From Pseudomonas sp. PDM16 (lineage in GTDB: Bacteria; Pseudomonadota; Gammaproteobacteria; Pseudomonadales; Pseudomonadaceae), in assembly GCF_014851865.1 (NCBI RefSeq), contig NZ_JACVAM010000001.1, positions 806,001-870,000 on the forward strand: DNA of 64,000 bases. The letters are read 5' to 3'. Made by a program: the position numbers and the translations under genes. The notes below the pieces were generated by a model. It did not search any database. It worked only from the letters and a program-made list of their open reading frames with translations, and was not told where the DNA came from. Shown here piece after piece: positions 1 through 14,063 of this stretch. Each line of letters opens with the position of its first letter. The stretch's first letter is position 1.

Positions 1-83
1 AGGGTATCTATGCTCGGCAAGGGATTGCCCCCTGCCGTGCTGGCGCTTGACCCGGTGCCGCGAGACTTCGACCAGGCATAGGC
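1..83. other. Intergenic end downstream of rpoZ
   Basis: This stretch lies after the rpoZ stop codon and runs off the window. In Pseudomonas the next gene on this strand is spoT. I do not see the usual SpoT N-terminus here, so spoT probably begins just beyond the edge. A minus-strand ATG near position 79 opens only a short frame that stops at once. Confidence 0.5.
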
Positions 84-350
84 TTACAGAGGCTCGTTGG
101 CCTCTTCCTCAAAGGCGGCGGCGAACAGCGGCTCGTCTTCGACCAGGTCTTCCTGGGCAACGAACTCGGCGTTTACCAGGCCGGCGGCGATTTCACGCAA
201 GGCGACCACGGTCGGCTTGTCGTTTTCCCAGCCTACGCGCGGTTCTTTGCCGCCGGTGGCCAGTTGACGGGAACGCTTGGTGGCCAGCATGACCAGTTCG
301 AAGCGGTTGTCTACGTTCTCCAGGCAGTCTTCAACGGTAACGCGGGCCAT
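84..350 (-). CDS. rpoZ: RNA polymerase omega subunit
   Basis: Omega is the small subunit that chaperones beta-prime into RNA polymerase and forms part of the ppGpp site. The product is 88 residues and begins [20 protein letters not shown], the classic start, with the conserved stretch [12 protein letters not shown] and an acidic tail. The frame extends 8 codons upstream, but MARV is the conserved start and has GAGGA upstream on the minus strand. It follows gmk on the same strand with a 95 bp gap, the usual gmk-rpoZ-spoT order. Nothing looks damaged. Confidence 0.97.
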   Translation of the reverse strand: MARVTVEDCLENVDNRFELVMLATKRSRQLATGGKEPRVGWENDKPTVVALREIAAGLVNAEFVAQEDLVEDEPLFAAAFEEEANEPL

Positions 351-445
351 GGTGTTCCTCGTGGCAAATAGCAAATAAGGCTGGGCCCGGATGGGCGAGC
401 GGACTGAATAGTCTAAAAAATCACCAGCAATTAGGGAAGCCCCGA

Positions 446-1105
<660 letters not shown>

Positions 1106-1969
1106 TTATTCGATGTTCTGGACCTGCTCGCGCATCTGCTCGATCAGGACCTTGAGGTTGACTGCGGCCTGAGTGCTGCGTGGGTCGAAAGCCTTGGAGC
1201 CGAGAGTGTTGGCCTCACGGTTGAGTTCCTGCATGAGGAAATCCAGACGGCGGCCCGCAGCGCCGCCGGCCTTGAGCACTCGGCGTACCTCGGTGACGTG
1301 GGTGCTCAAGCGATCCAGCTCTTCGGCGACGTCGCTCTTCTGTGCCAGCAGCACCAGTTCCTGCTCAAGGCGCTGCGGATCAAGCTCGGCCTTCATCTCA
1401 GCGAAGCGGGCCTCGATCTTCTGCCGCTGGTTGGCCAGCATTTCCGGGATCAGTACGCGCAGGGTCCCGACTTCTTGGAGGATGTTGTCCAGGCGCTCGT
1501 TGAGCAGCTTGGCCAGTTCGGCGCCTTCGCGGGCGCGGCCGTTCTTCAGCTCGCCCAGGGCCTGCTCGAACAGCTTGAGTGCAGCGGCATTCAGCGCCTG
1601 CGGGTCGCTGGCGTCGGCCACCAGCACACCGGGCCAGGCCAGCACTTCCAAGGGGTTGAGCGGAGCCGGCTGCTGGATCAGCGCGGCAACCTGTTCGGCG
1701 GCGGCGACCAACTGGCGCGCACGGCTTTCGTCCACCTGCAGGCTCTTGCCGGCATTCTCCTCGGAGAAGCGCAGGGTGCATTCCACCTTGCCACGTGACA
1801 GGCCCTGGCGCAGCGCTTCGCGCACGGCACCTTCAAGGTCGCGGAAAGCATCGGGCAGGCGCAGGTGCGGCTCCAGATAGCGGTGGTTGACCGAACGCAG
1901 CTCCCAACTCAGTGTGCCGTGGGCCTCGGCGCCTTCGACGCGGGCGAAGGCGGTCATGCTGTGCACCAT
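1106..1969 (-). CDS. yicC: YicC family endoribonuclease-like protein
   Basis: Widely conserved YicC/YloC family protein. E. coli YicC is reported to be an endoribonuclease acting on the small RNA RyhB; the role in Pseudomonas is not established. The product is 287 residues from MVHSMTAFARVEG, which matches the family start. The frame extends 21 codons upstream without the conserved opening. The C-terminal DUF1732 part is recognisable (VRRVLKAGGAAGRRLDFLMQ, then REANTLGSKA). It lies upstream of gmk and divergent from rph, so two RNA-processing genes share a 157 bp promoter region. Confidence 0.93.
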   Translation of the reverse strand: MVHSMTAFARVEGAEAHGTLSWELRSVNHRYLEPHLRLPDAFRDLEGAVREALRQGLSRGKVECTLRFSEENAGKSLQVDESRARQLVAAAEQVAALIQQPAPLNPLEVLAWPGVLVADASDPQALNAAALKLFEQALGELKNGRAREGAELAKLLNERLDNILQEVGTLRVLIPEMLANQRQKIEARFAEMKAELDPQRLEQELVLLAQKSDVAEELDRLSTHVTEVRRVLKAGGAAGRRLDFLMQELNREANTLGSKAFDPRSTQAAVNLKVLIEQMREQVQNIE

Positions 1970-2062
1970 GGTGAGAGCCTCATGAAATGACGAGTGGGCG
2001 CGGATTGTAGCGCAGAGCGACCGCTGGCCCAATCTGGCGTGTCGCGCCGTTCATGGTCGCCC

Positions 2063-2068
2063 TATAAT
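2063..2068 (+). promoter_or_regulatory. Candidate -10 element for rph
   Basis: A perfect TATAAT lies 59 bp before the rph ATG. No good -35 hexamer sits 16-18 bp upstream, so the promoter is only partly supported. Confidence 0.45.
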
Positions 2069-2126
2069 GCCCGCAGGTTTGGGCGAAGGTGCCCGAAGAT
2101 TTCCGCTTTTCTACAGGTACCAGCAG

Positions 2127-2846
2127 ATGAAACGTCCCAGCGGCCGTGCTTCCACCCAGTTGCGTTCCGTGCGCATCACTCGCAACTACACCAAGCACGC
2201 CGAAGGTTCGGTGCTGGTCGAATTCGGCGACACCAAAGTGATCTGCACCGCCAGCGTCGAGTCCGGTGTGCCGCGCTTCCTCAAAGGCCAGGGCCAAGGC
2301 TGGCTGACCGCCGAGTACGGCATGCTGCCGCGCGCCACGGGCGACCGGAACCAGCGTGAGGCCAGTCGTGGCAAGCAGGGTGGTCGTACCCTGGAAATCC
2401 AGCGCCTGATCGGTCGTTCGCTGCGCGCCGCGCTGGACATGAGCAAGCTGGGCGAGAACACCATCTACATCGACTGCGACGTCATCCAGGCTGACGGTGG
2501 TACTCGCACTGCCTCTATCACCGGCGCCATGGTGGCTCTGGCCGATGCGCTGAAAGTGCTGAAGAAGCGCGGCGCGCTGAAGGGCGAGCCGCTCAAGCAG
2601 ATGGTTGCTGCCGTTTCTGTGGGTATCTACCAGGGCGAGCCGGTGCTGGATCTGGACTATCTGGAAGACTCGGCTGCCGAGACTGACCTCAATGTGGTGA
2701 TGACCGACACCGGTGGCTTCATCGAGGTCCAGGGCACTGCCGAAGGTGCCCCTTTCCAGCCGGAAGAACTGAATGCCATGCTGGCGCTGGCTCAGCAGGG
2801 TATGCGCGAGCTGTTCGAGTTGCAGCGCGCCAGCCTGGCCGACTGA
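2127..2846 (+). CDS. rph: Ribonuclease PH
   Basis: Phosphorolytic 3'-5' exoribonuclease that trims tRNA 3' ends, using phosphate and releasing nucleoside diphosphates. The product is 239 residues, full length, beginning [18 protein letters not shown]. The family signatures [15 protein letters not shown] and [20 protein letters not shown], the [10 protein letters not shown] stretch and the [17 protein letters not shown]-terminal region are all present. The ATG at 2127 follows AGGTA; the frame extends 20 codons further but without conservation. It is divergent from yicC and followed 23 bp later by a DUF4870 gene, an arrangement also seen in P. aeruginosa. Confidence 0.97.
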   Translation: MKRPSGRASTQLRSVRITRNYTKHAEGSVLVEFGDTKVICTASVESGVPRFLKGQGQGWLTAEYGMLPRATGDRNQREASRGKQGGRTLEIQRLIGRSLRAALDMSKLGENTIYIDCDVIQADGGTRTASITGAMVALADALKVLKKRGALKGEPLKQMVAAVSVGIYQGEPVLDLDYLEDSAAETDLNVVMTDTGGFIEVQGTAEGAPFQPEELNAMLALAQQGMRELFELQRASLAD

Positions 2847-2869
2847 CATACTAATCCGCGGAGAACCCC

Positions 2870-3235
2870 ATGGAAGAGCAGAATATCAACCCCACTCCGA
2901 GCCAGGAGGTGCGCCAATGGGCGATGTTCTGCCACTTCGCCGCCTTTGCCGGATTGCTGATTCCATTCGGCAACCTGCTCGGTCCGTTGATTGTCTGGCA
3001 GCTCAAGCGCGATCTCGACCCTTTTGTCGACGATCAAGGGAAAGAAGCGCTGAACTTTCATATCACCGTTTCCCTTGCTGCGCTGGTGTGCATGCTGCTG
3101 GCGGTGGTGGTAATCGGTTTCCTGTTGCTGCCTTTGCTGTGCCTGGGTGCGCTGGTGCTGACCATCATCGCCGGGATCAAGGCCAATGAGGGCAGGACCT
3201 ATCGTTATCCGCTGTGTTGGCGGTTGATCAAGTAA
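2870..3235 (+). CDS. DUF4870 small membrane protein
   Basis: A 121-residue integral membrane protein of the DUF4870 (Tic20-like) family, whose function is unknown. It has a short polar N-terminus, hydrophobic segments near residues 18-40 and 63-100, and between them the family feature of an amphipathic loop ending [13 protein letters not shown]. The ATG has GGAG 8-11 bases upstream. It follows rph closely and ends in a strong terminator, so it is probably co-transcribed with rph. The family assignment is firm; no function is claimed. Confidence 0.88.
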   Translation: MEEQNINPTPSQEVRQWAMFCHFAAFAGLLIPFGNLLGPLIVWQLKRDLDPFVDDQGKEALNFHITVSLAALVCMLLAVVVIGFLLLPLLCLGALVLTIIAGIKANEGRTYRYPLCWRLIK

Positions 3236-3243
3236 TAACGACC

Positions 3244-3266
3244 AGGCCCCGCATGCGGGGCCTTTT
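3244..3266 (+). terminator. Rho-independent terminator after DUF4870 gene
   Basis: Perfect 20-nt palindrome AGGCCCCGCATGCGGGGCCT followed by a short T run. It closes the rph-DUF4870 unit. Confidence 0.85.
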
Positions 3267-3327
3267 GCTGTGGCTGCTCTCCGTGGCGGCCGCCTTTGTG
3301 CAACCACTCATATTAAGGAAGTCAGAA

Positions 3328-4263
3328 GTGGCCGGAGCCAGTCTGTTAACTCTGCTCGACGATATCGCCAGTGTGCTGGATGACGTGTCGGTGATGACCA
3401 AGGTCGCGGCGAAGAAGACCGCAGGGGTGCTGGGCGATGATCTTGCGTTGAACGCCCAGCAGGTCAGCGGGGTCAAGGCCGAGCGCGAACTGCCGGTGGT
3501 CTGGGCCGTGGCCAAGGGTTCGTTGATCAACAAGCTGATCCTGGTGCCGGCGGCACTGTTGATCAGCGCTTTTGCCCCCTGGCTGGTGACGCCCCTGTTG
3601 ATGCTAGGCGGTGCATTCCTGTGCTTCGAGGGCTTCGAGAAGCTGGCGCACAAGTTCCTGCACAGCAAGGAGGAGGATCAGCGGCATCATGCTGACCATG
3701 TTCAGGCCCTTGCGGACCCGGCAGTCGACATGCAGGCCTTCGAGAAGGACAAGATCAAGGGGGCGGTGCGTACCGACTTCATCCTCTCCGCCGAGATCAT
3801 TGCCATTACGTTGGGCGTGGTGGCCGAACAGGCCTTCATGCAACAGGTCATCGTGCTGTCCGGCATCGCGTTGCTGATGACGGTTGGGGTCTATGGTCTG
3901 GTTGCAGGCATCGTCAAGCTGGACGATGCCGGTCTCTACCTCAGTCAGCGTGCCAATGCGGCTCTGCAGTCGTTCGGTCGCGGTATTCTGTGGCTCGCCC
4001 CCTGGCTGATGAAGCTGCTTTCGGTCGTGGGGACGGCGGCCATGTTCATGGTCGGCGGCGGTATCCTCACCCACGGTATTCCTGGTGCCCACGACCTGAT
4101 CCATCACTGGGTCGAGGCGATCCATGCTGTTCCGGCCGTGGGTGGCGTGCTGGCCGTGCTGGCGCCGACGCTGATCGACGCACTGTTCGGCGTGTTGGTG
4201 GGTGCGCTGGTGCTGGTCGCGGTGAGTGCGGCGAGCAAGGCCTGGGGCGCATTGCGCGCTTGA
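3328..4263 (+). CDS. DUF808 (YedI-like) membrane protein
   Basis: A 311-residue inner-membrane protein of the DUF808/YedI family, function unknown. The start is GTG at 3328, giving [20 protein letters not shown], the family's conserved opening; AAGGA lies about 8 bases upstream. The long conserved stretch around [20 protein letters not shown] follows, then about six hydrophobic segments and an [20 protein letters not shown] cytosolic region in the middle. The gene stands between two terminated or convergent units and I do not recall it at this site in P. aeruginosa, so it is probably a lineage-specific insertion. Confidence 0.85.
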   Translation: MAGASLLTLLDDIASVLDDVSVMTKVAAKKTAGVLGDDLALNAQQVSGVKAERELPVVWAVAKGSLINKLILVPAALLISAFAPWLVTPLLMLGGAFLCFEGFEKLAHKFLHSKEEDQRHHADHVQALADPAVDMQAFEKDKIKGAVRTDFILSAEIIAITLGVVAEQAFMQQVIVLSGIALLMTVGVYGLVAGIVKLDDAGLYLSQRANAALQSFGRGILWLAPWLMKLLSVVGTAAMFMVGGGILTHGIPGAHDLIHHWVEAIHAVPAVGGVLAVLAPTLIDALFGVLVGALVLVAVSAASKAWGALRA

Positions 4264-4285
4264 GGTGGGTTGGCGAACTGGCTGC

Positions 4286-5065
4286 CTATATGCTGAGCAG
4301 CCAGTCGTAGTCGACGATCAGCGGTGCGTGCTGGGAGAAGCGTGGCTGGCGTGGCAACTTGGCGTTGCGCACGATCCGGCGCATGCCGGGTGTCAGCAAC
4401 TGATAGTCGAAGCGCCAGCCGAGGTTTAGCAGGTCTGCCTGTTCGCTGTCAGGCCACCAGCTGTATTGGTCGCCTTCACGGCTGACTTCGCGCAGCGCAT
4501 CGACATAGCCCATGGTGCCGATCACTTCGTCCATCCAGGCGCGTTCCGGCGCCAGGAAGCCCGGTAGCTGCTGGCTGTCGCGCCAGTTTTTTACGTCCAG
4601 TTTCTGGTGGGCGACATAGAGCGAGCTGCAGTAGATGTACTCGCGGCGCTTGCGGCGCTGTTTGTCCAGATAGCCAGTGAAGTCGTCGATGAACTTGAAC
4701 TTGTGGTTCAGGCTCTCGTCGCCGTCCTGGCCGGACGGCAGCAACAGGGTGGCGATGCTCACCTTGTCGAAGTCCGCCTGCAGGTAACGACCGTAACGGT
4801 CGGCCATCTCGAAGCCGAGGCCGTGGATCACTGCCTTGGGTTGCAGGCGCGAGTACAGCGCCACGCCACCCTGGGCAGGCACCTCGGCGTCGGCCGCATA
4901 GAGAAAGTAGCCATCCAGCTGATAGGCCGGATCGTCCAGTTCGAAGGAGGAGACTCTTGTATCCTGCAGGCAGATCACGTCGGCATTCTGGGCCTGCAGC
5001 CAGCTGAGCAAACCTCGCTCGACTGCGGCCTGAATACCATTCACGTTCACACTGATGATCCGCAT
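4286..5065 (-). CDS. crc: Catabolite repression control protein Crc
   Basis: Crc stabilises Hfq on A-rich motifs at translation starts and so represses use of secondary carbon sources. It has an exonuclease III-like fold but no known nuclease activity. The product is 259 residues beginning MRIISVNVNGIQAAVERGLL and ending DYDWLLSI, the same length as P. aeruginosa Crc. An open frame continues about 266 codons upstream across pyrE on the other strand; that extension is antisense shadow. GGGGG lies just upstream of the ATG at 5065. Divergence from pyrE is the conserved context. Candidate Crc/Hfq target motifs occur elsewhere in the window (5805, 15312, 48990). Confidence 0.96.
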   Translation of the reverse strand: MRIISVNVNGIQAAVERGLLSWLQAQNADVICLQDTRVSSFELDDPAYQLDGYFLYAADAEVPAQGGVALYSRLQPKAVIHGLGFEMADRYGRYLQADFDKVSIATLLLPSGQDGDESLNHKFKFIDDFTGYLDKQRRKRREYIYCSSLYVAHQKLDVKNWRDSQQLPGFLAPERAWMDEVIGTMGYVDALREVSREGDQYSWWPDSEQADLLNLGWRFDYQLLTPGMRRIVRNAKLPRQPRFSQHAPLIVDYDWLLSI

Positions 5066-5158
5066 AAATGGCCCCCAAAAACACCTGCGTGTATGATACC
5101 CGAGCTCATTCCCATTAGCTAAATTCATAGCTAAATCCGTGCCGTACGGAGCTTTTTC

Positions 5159-5800
5159 ATGCAGGCGTATCAACGCGAATTCATTCGTTTTGCCATCGAG
5201 CGCGGCGTGCTGCGTTTCGGTGAGTTCACCCTCAAGTCCGGGCGTACCAGCCCTTACTTCTTCAATGCGGGTCTGTTCAGTAGTGGGTTGGCGCTGGCCA
5301 AGCTCGGGCGTTTCTATGCCTCGGCATTGGTGGATGCCGGCATCGATTTCGACGTTCTGTTCGGTCCGGCCTACAAGGGCATCCCCTTGGCAGCTACCAC
5401 CGCCGTGGCGCTGGCCGAGCAACATGAGCGCGACCTGCCCTGGTGCTTCAACCGCAAGGAGGCCAAGGACCACGGCGAAGGGGGCACGCTGGTTGGCGCG
5501 CCTCTGGCGGGCCGGGTGATGATCGTTGATGACGTCATTACTGCCGGTACTGCGATACGCGAGGTCATGCAGATCATTCAGGCCCAGGGCGCTCAGGCGG
5601 CCGGCGTGCTGATCGCGTTGAATCGTCAGGAACGTGGAAAGGGAGAGTTGTCGGCGATTCAGGAAGTGGAACGTGACTACGGCATGCCGGTAATCAGTAT
5701 TGTTTCTCTGGAGCAGGTGCTGGATTATCTGGCGGAAGATGCTGAGCTGAAGAAATATCTGCCGGCGGTGGAGGCATACCGCGCTCAGTACGGCATCTAA
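5159..5800 (+). CDS. pyrE: Orotate phosphoribosyltransferase
   Basis: Converts orotate and PRPP to orotidine monophosphate in pyrimidine synthesis. The product is 213 residues, normal length. The N-terminal [16 protein letters not shown] substrate segment is at residues 23-38 and the PRPP loop [14 protein letters not shown] at 120-133. The ATG at 5159 has ACGGAG upstream. It is divergent from crc with a 93 bp shared region and is followed by a small envelope-protein gene 25 bp after its stop. Confidence 0.97.
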   Translation: MQAYQREFIRFAIERGVLRFGEFTLKSGRTSPYFFNAGLFSSGLALAKLGRFYASALVDAGIDFDVLFGPAYKGIPLAATTAVALAEQHERDLPWCFNRKEAKDHGEGGTLVGAPLAGRVMIVDDVITAGTAIREVMQIIQAQGAQAAGVLIALNRQERGKGELSAIQEVERDYGMPVISIVSLEQVLDYLAEDAELKKYLPAVEAYRAQYGI

Positions 5801-5804
5801 AATC

Positions 5805-5812
5805 AACAATAA
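5805..5812 (+). promoter_or_regulatory. A-rich Hfq/Crc-type motif
   Basis: AACAATAA fits the AANAANAA catabolite-activity motif that Hfq-Crc recognises. It lies just before and against the ribosome-binding site (ACAGGA) of the DUF4124 gene. The motif is short, so chance is possible. Confidence 0.4.
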
Positions 5813-5825
5813 AACAGGACGTGTC

Positions 5826-6413
5826 ATGCTCAAACCGGTCGCGCTCAGCTTGTCCCTGGCCATGGGGTTCGGCCATGCATCGCTTGCGGCAGCAGATGAG
5901 TACTACCGCTACCGGAACGATAAGGGCGTGACGGTGCTGGACCGCCTGGGTGTACCTCCGGAATATATCGAGAAGGGGTATCAGGTGGTGGATGAGCAGG
6001 GGCGGGTGATTCGCGAAGTACCGCCCGCGCCAACCATGGAGGAACGCCAGCGGATGATCGAGGAGAAGGCGAGGGCCCGATCTGACGTCCAACTGCTGCG
6101 TATCTACTCCGAACCTGCAGATGTGGATCGCGCTCGCACTCGAAAGCTCGCCGAGCTGGATGGGGTTATCGGGGTGGCTCACAGCAATCTGAGTTCGCTT
6201 CGTACCCAGCAGGCCAACCTTCAGTCTCAGGCGGCCGAGTTCGAGCGTGCTGGCCGCGATGTGCCGGAGCATCTGCTGGTCCAGATCGATAACATCAAGG
6301 CTGAACAGGTCGGCGTCGAGAAGGATATCCAGCGATACCAGAAGAGCCGTGCCGAGGCCGAGGCTGCTTTTGCCGCGGATCGCGAGCGTCTGGTCGAACT
6401 GCGGGGCGAGTGA
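5826..6413 (+). CDS. DUF4124 domain envelope protein
   Basis: A 195-residue exported protein of unknown function. Residues 1-23 form a signal peptide with a likely cut after ASLAAA. The DUF4124 domain follows (YYRYRNDKGVTVLDRLGVPP), then a coiled-coil-rich region from about residue 65 to the end, dense in Glu, Arg and Ala. It lies 25 bp after pyrE and is convergent with argB. Small periplasmic DUF4124 proteins are common in Pseudomonas, but I know of no proven role. An A-rich Hfq/Crc-type motif precedes the start. Confidence 0.85.
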   Translation: MLKPVALSLSLAMGFGHASLAAADEYYRYRNDKGVTVLDRLGVPPEYIEKGYQVVDEQGRVIREVPPAPTMEERQRMIEEKARARSDVQLLRIYSEPADVDRARTRKLAELDGVIGVAHSNLSSLRTQQANLQSQAAEFERAGRDVPEHLLVQIDNIKAEQVGVEKDIQRYQKSRAEAEAAFAADRERLVELRGE

Positions 6414-6433
6414 TCCCTCCCCGCAGTCAGCGT

Positions 6434-9951
<3,518 letters not shown>

Positions 9952-9991
9952 GCAACGTCTCCCTGGAGATTGATCCTGATGGGCCGCAGGT

Positions 9992-10447
9992 TCAGTGGCT
10001 GCCGGAGTGGCCGAAGCCGCCGGCACCACGCTGGCTGGCGTCGAATTCCTCGACCAGCTCGAAGTGGGCCTGTACCACCGGCACCAGCACCAGCTGGGCA
10101 ATGCGCTCGCCGATGGCGATGGTGAACGGCGTCTGGCCGCGATTCCAGCACGACACCATCAGTTCTCCCTGGTAGTCGGAGTCGATCAGACCGACCAGAT
10201 TGCCGAGCACGATGCCGTGCTTGTGGCCCAGGCCAGAGCGTGGCAGGACCAGTGCAGCTAGGTTCGGGTCGGCAATGTAGATGGACAGGCCGGTGGGAAT
10301 CAGCACTGTCTGGCCTGGTTCGAGGACGCAGTCCTCCTTGAGCATGGCGCGCAGGTCGAGGCCGGCGGAGCCGGGCGTGGCGTACTGGGGCAGGGGGAAG
10401 TCGCTACCCAGGCGCGGGTCGAGGATCTTGGCTTGCAGAGCGTGCAT
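9992..10447 (-). CDS. dut: dUTP diphosphatase
   Basis: Hydrolyses dUTP to dUMP and pyrophosphate, keeping uracil out of DNA and feeding dTMP synthesis. The product is 151 residues, full length, with the five trimeric-dUTPase motifs recognisable: [41 protein letters not shown] and the C-terminal [10 protein letters not shown] arm. It lies 24 bp after coaBC and 40 bp before algC on the same strand, forming the coaBC-dut-algC-argB run. Confidence 0.97.
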   Translation of the reverse strand: MHALQAKILDPRLGSDFPLPQYATPGSAGLDLRAMLKEDCVLEPGQTVLIPTGLSIYIADPNLAALVLPRSGLGHKHGIVLGNLVGLIDSDYQGELMVSCWNRGQTPFTIAIGERIAQLVLVPVVQAHFELVEEFDASQRGAGGFGHSGSH

Positions 10448-10471
10448 GGCGGGTTCCGTAAACGAATAGGG

Positions 10472-11680
10472 TCAGGCGCGGTTCAGGCGCTCGGCGATGA
10501 AGGCCACCAACTGGCGTGCGATCTTGCTCTTGCTGGTCTGGGCGAAGGCGCTCGCCTGCAGATCGCGGTCGATCACGGTGATAGCGTTCTCTTCGCTATT
10601 GAAGCCGATGGTGGGGTTGGCCACATCGTTGGCGACGATCAGGTCGAGATTCTTGTCTTTCAGCTTGCGTGCAGCATAGCCGAGCAGATTCTCGGTTTCT
10701 GCGGCGAAGCCCACGCTGAATGGGCGGTCTTCACGCCCGGCGATGGTGGCGAGGATGTCCGGATTGCGCACCAGCTGCAGCAGCAGGCCTTCGCCGGTCG
10801 TGGGATCCTTTTTCATCTTGTGCGGCGCCACCACTTCCGGGCGGTAGTCGGCCACGGCGGCAGAAGCGATCAGCAGGTCGCAAGGCATGGCAGCTTCGCA
10901 GGCGGCCAGCATGTCGCGGGCGCTGACCACGTCGATGCGGTTGACCCTGTCGGGTGTCGGCAGGTGTACCGGACCGGTCACCAGGGTGACTCGGGCGCCG
11001 GCTTCCACAGCGGCCTCGGCCAGGGCGAAGCCCATCTTGCCGGAGCTGTGGTTGGTGATATAGCGCACCGGGTCGATGTTTTCCTGGGTCGGGCCGGCGG
11101 TGATCAGCACATGCTTGCCGGTCAGCGCTTGCCACTGGAAGCAGTCGGCGGTGCGTTGGGCCAGCTCATCGGCCTCAAGCATGCGGCCGAGGCCGACGTC
11201 GCCACAGGCCTGGCTGCCGGACGCTGGTCCGAACAGGTGAATGCCGCGCTTTTCCAGCGCCTGGGCGTTGGCCTGGGTGGCATCGTCGCGCCACATGGCC
11301 TGGTTCATCGCCGGGGCCAGGGCGACTTGGGCATCGGTGGCCAGCACCAGGGTGGTCAGCAGGTCGTCGGCCACGCCTTGGGTCAGGCGCGCCATGATGT
11401 CGGCAGTGGCAGGGGCGATCAGCACCAGGTCGGCCCACTTGGCCAGCTCGATATGGCCCATGGCGGCTTCGGCGGCCGGGTCGAGCAGATCGAGGTGAAC
11501 CGGATGGCCGGAGAGGGCTTGCAGGGTCAATGGTGTGATGAACTCGCGACCACCGCGGGTCATCACCACCCGTACTTCTGCGCCCTGGTCGCGGAGGCGG
11601 CGAACCAGCTCGGCGCTCTTGTAGGCGGCGATGCCGCCGCCGACGCCCAGGACGATGCGTTTCCGATACAGCCGCTGCAT
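10472..11680 (-). CDS. coaBC: Bifunctional phosphopantothenoylcysteine decarboxylase/synthetase
   Basis: Two-domain enzyme (Dfp) of coenzyme A synthesis: CoaB joins cysteine to 4'-phosphopantothenate and CoaC decarboxylates the product. The product is 402 residues. The N-terminal flavin domain starts [20 protein letters not shown] and carries APAMNQAMW and the catalytic-Cys stretch [13 protein letters not shown]. The CoaB half starts near residue 190 ([17 protein letters not shown]) and contains NHSSGKMG and the KMKKDP lysine loop. It is first of a minus-strand run with dut and divergent from radC. Confidence 0.97.
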   Translation of the reverse strand: MQRLYRKRIVLGVGGGIAAYKSAELVRRLRDQGAEVRVVMTRGGREFITPLTLQALSGHPVHLDLLDPAAEAAMGHIELAKWADLVLIAPATADIMARLTQGVADDLLTTLVLATDAQVALAPAMNQAMWRDDATQANAQALEKRGIHLFGPASGSQACGDVGLGRMLEADELAQRTADCFQWQALTGKHVLITAGPTQENIDPVRYITNHSSGKMGFALAEAAVEAGARVTLVTGPVHLPTPDRVNRIDVVSARDMLAACEAAMPCDLLIASAAVADYRPEVVAPHKMKKDPTTGEGLLLQLVRNPDILATIAGREDRPFSVGFAAETENLLGYAARKLKDKNLDLIVANDVANPTIGFNSEENAITVIDRDLQASAFAQTSKSKIARQLVAFIAERLNRA

Positions 11681-11817
11681 AGGCCTGCCTTAATAATGAG
11701 GTGTGGATAGCAACGCGATGGAGGCGCCTCCCCAGGCCGACCTACGCGCCAAAAAAGCCGGGCTAAGATAGCACAGGGCCTGCGCCGGAACAGCGGGCCG
11801 ACTGACAGGGAGATGTC

Positions 11818-12492
11818 ATGAGCATACGCGATTGGCCCGCGGCGGAGCGCCCGCGGGAGAAGCTGCTGGAATTGGGCGCGGCGGCTTTGAGCGACGCCGA
11901 GTTGCTGGCGATTTTCCTGCGTACCGGCGTGGCTGGGCAGAGCGCTGTGGATCTGGCCCGCCACCTGCTGGCCGACTTCGGCAGCCTGCGCGCTCTGCTG
12001 GAGGCCGATCTGGAGTCATTCAGCCAGCGCCTAGGGCTAGGGCCGGCCAAGTTCTCCCAGTTGCAGGCGGTGCTTGAGATGGGCCGGCGCCATCTGGCCG
12101 AACGTCTGCGTCGCGACTCGGCGCTGGAGAGTCCGCAGGCGGTGCGCGACTACCTCAAGGCGCGCCTGCGCCACGAGCCGCACGAGGTGTTCGGCTGCCT
12201 GTTCCTCGATGCCAAGCACCGAGTGATCTGCTTCGAGGCGTTGTTCTTCGGCTCCATCGACGGAGCCAGTGTCTATCCGCGGCAGGTGGTCAAGCGTGCC
12301 CTGGCGCATAACGCCGCCGCGGCCATCCTTGTACACAACCACCCTTCAGGGGTGGCGGAGCCCAGTCAGGCCGACCGCCTGCTGACCGAGCGCCTGAAGG
12401 AGGCGCTCGGGCTGATCGAGGTGCGGGTGCTCGACCACTTTATCGTCGGTGATGGCGAACCGCTGTCGATGGCCGAGTTTGGCTGGGTCTAG
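11818..12492 (+). CDS. radC: RadC (JAB-domain) family protein
   Basis: Conserved RadC/YicR family protein. Its name came from a DNA-repair phenotype later assigned to another gene, so its role is uncertain. The product is 224 residues: an N-terminal helix-hairpin-helix-like half (to about 100) and a JAB/MPN metalloprotease-like half. The JAMM metal ligands are complete: H173, H175, S183 and D186 in VHNHPSG...SQAD. The ATG has GGGAGA upstream. It is divergent from coaBC and its stop overlaps the stop of the convergent binding-protein gene by four bases. Confidence 0.93.
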   Translation: MSIRDWPAAERPREKLLELGAAALSDAELLAIFLRTGVAGQSAVDLARHLLADFGSLRALLEADLESFSQRLGLGPAKFSQLQAVLEMGRRHLAERLRRDSALESPQAVRDYLKARLRHEPHEVFGCLFLDAKHRVICFEALFFGSIDGASVYPRQVVKRALAHNAAAAILVHNHPSGVAEPSQADRLLTERLKEALGLIEVRVLDHFIVGDGEPLSMAEFGWV

Positions 12493-14063
12493 TTCAGACG
12501 TACCTTGGCGAAGTCCTGGCGACCGAACGGGCTGACCTGGTAGCCGCTGACCTTGCCGCTGTGCAGGGCGAAGGCTGTGGGGTGGGCTAGTGGTAACCAC
12601 AACGCTTGCTGCTGGATCAGCGTTTGTGCCTTCTGGTACAGGGCGCTGCGCTGTTCCTGAGTGTTGGCGGCCTTGCCGTCGGAGATCAGCTTGTCCAGTT
12701 GCGGGTCGCAGTAGCGGGCGAAGTTCAGCCCGGACTGCACCGAGGCGCAGGCGAATTGCGGAGTTAGGAAGTTATCCGGGTCGCCATTGTCGCCAGCCCA
12801 GCCCATGAACAACAGGTCGTGCTCACCGGCCTTGGCCCGGCGAATCAGTTCGCCCCATTCGATCACGCGGATTTCCGCCTGGATGCCGACCTTGGCCAGG
12901 TCAGCCTGCAGCAGCTGGGCGCCGAGGGTGGGATTGGGGTTGAGCAGGCTGCCCGAAGGCCTGGTCCAGATGGTGGTCTTGAAACCGTCTGCCAATCCGG
13001 CTTCGGCCAGCAATGCTTTGGCCTTGGCTGGATCGTGGGCGTAGCCTGGTAGCTCCTTGGCGTAACTCCAAGTGTTGGGCGGGTAGGGCCCGCTGGCCGA
13101 GGTGGCGCTGCCTTCGAACACAGCCTTCAGGTAGCTGGCCTTGTCGAAGGCCAGGTTGATGGCCTGGCGCACCTGCGGTTTGTCCAGGGGCGGGTGCTGA
13201 CTGTTTAGGGCGACGAAGGCGGTCATAAAGGCAGGTGTTTCACTAACCGCCAGGCGACCATCCGCGCGCGCTGCCTGCACATCCAGTGGCTTGGGCGACA
13301 GGGTGATGTGGCATTCGCCGCGCTTGACCTTCTGTAGGCGCACGTTGGCGTCCGGGGTGATGGCGAACACCAGGCCGTCGACCCCAGGCTTGCCAGCAAA
13401 ATGTTCAGGATTGGCGGTGTAGCGGATTACTGCATCCTTCTGGAAGCGCTTGAGGATGAAGGGGCCGGTGCCCACCGGTTGGCTATTGAGCTTCTCCGGC
13501 GCGCCGGCGGCCAGCAGCTTGTCGGCGTACTCGGCGGAATAGATGGAGGCGAAGCCCATGCTCAGGGTGGAGAGGAAGGTGGCGTCCGGGTGTTTGAGGA
13601 CGAAACGCACGCTCATCGGCGTTGGCGCCTCGATGCGCTCGATCAGCTCCGGCCACTGCATGGACTGGGCGTGGGGATAACCGCTTGTGGAAACGTTGTG
13701 CCAGGGGTGGGCCGGATCGAGCATGCGCTGAAAGCTGAACAGCACATCGTCGGCATTCAGTTCGCGGCTTGGGGCGAACCATTCGGTGCGTTGAAACTTT
13801 ACCCTGGGGCGTAGCTGGAAGGTCCAGCTCAGGCCGTCGGTCGCTACCTCCCAGTTCGTGGCCAGGCTGGGCAACAGCGTGCCGGTTGTGACGTCATAGT
13901 CCACCAGGCGGTTCATCAGTACGTCGGCCGAGGCATTGGTGGTGGTCAGCGAGTTGTACTGGACCACGTCGAAGCCATCCGGGCTGGCTTCGGTGCACAC
14001 GCTGAGAGTGGCCGCCTGGCTCAGTAGCGGGGCAAGCAGCAGGGGCAGGGCGGCAACGCGCAT
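12489..14063 (-). CDS. DppA-like peptide ABC transporter substrate-binding protein
   Basis: Periplasmic family 5 solute-binding protein for oligopeptides or dipeptides. The product is 524 residues from [10 protein letters not shown], with a signal peptide cleaved near SQA-ATLSV. The opening [13 protein letters not shown] and the sections [10 protein letters not shown] and PVGTGPF are typical of DppA relatives. The upstream extension (72 codons) overlaps a promoter-like region, and GGAGG precedes the ATG at 14063. No permease or ATPase gene is adjacent, so it probably lends specificity to a Dpp transporter encoded elsewhere; P. aeruginosa has a comparable orphan (dppA5) at this site, from memory. 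Confidence 0.9.
   Translation of the reverse strand: MRVAALPLLLAPLLSQAATLSVCTEASPDGFDVVQYNSLTTTNASADVLMNRLVDYDVTTGTLLPSLATNWEVATDGLSWTFQLRPRVKFQRTEWFAPSRELNADDVLFSFQRMLDPAHPWHNVSTSGYPHAQSMQWPELIERIEAPTPMSVRFVLKHPDATFLSTLSMGFASIYSAEYADKLLAAGAPEKLNSQPVGTGPFILKRFQKDAVIRYTANPEHFAGKPGVDGLVFAITPDANVRLQKVKRGECHITLSPKPLDVQAARADGRLAVSETPAFMTAFVALNSQHPPLDKPQVRQAINLAFDKASYLKAVFEGSATSASGPYPPNTWSYAKELPGYAHDPAKAKALLAEAGLADGFKTTIWTRPSGSLLNPNPTLGAQLLQADLAKVGIQAEIRVIEWGELIRRAKAGEHDLLFMGWAGDNGDPDNFLTPQFACASVQSGLNFARYCDPQLDKLISDGKAANTQEQRSALYQKAQTLIQQQALWLPLAHPTAFALHSGKVSGYQVSPFGRQDFAKVRLN

Noticed and set aside
5066..5863. N-terminal extension of crc across pyrE
   Set aside because: The conserved Crc start is at 5065 with a ribosome site, and the extension is antisense to a clear pyrE gene.
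9952..10101. 50-codon upstream extension of algC
   Set aside because: It overlaps the end of dut and has a Trp/Cys/Ser-rich non-conserved sequence; the GTG at 9951 has a good ribosome site.
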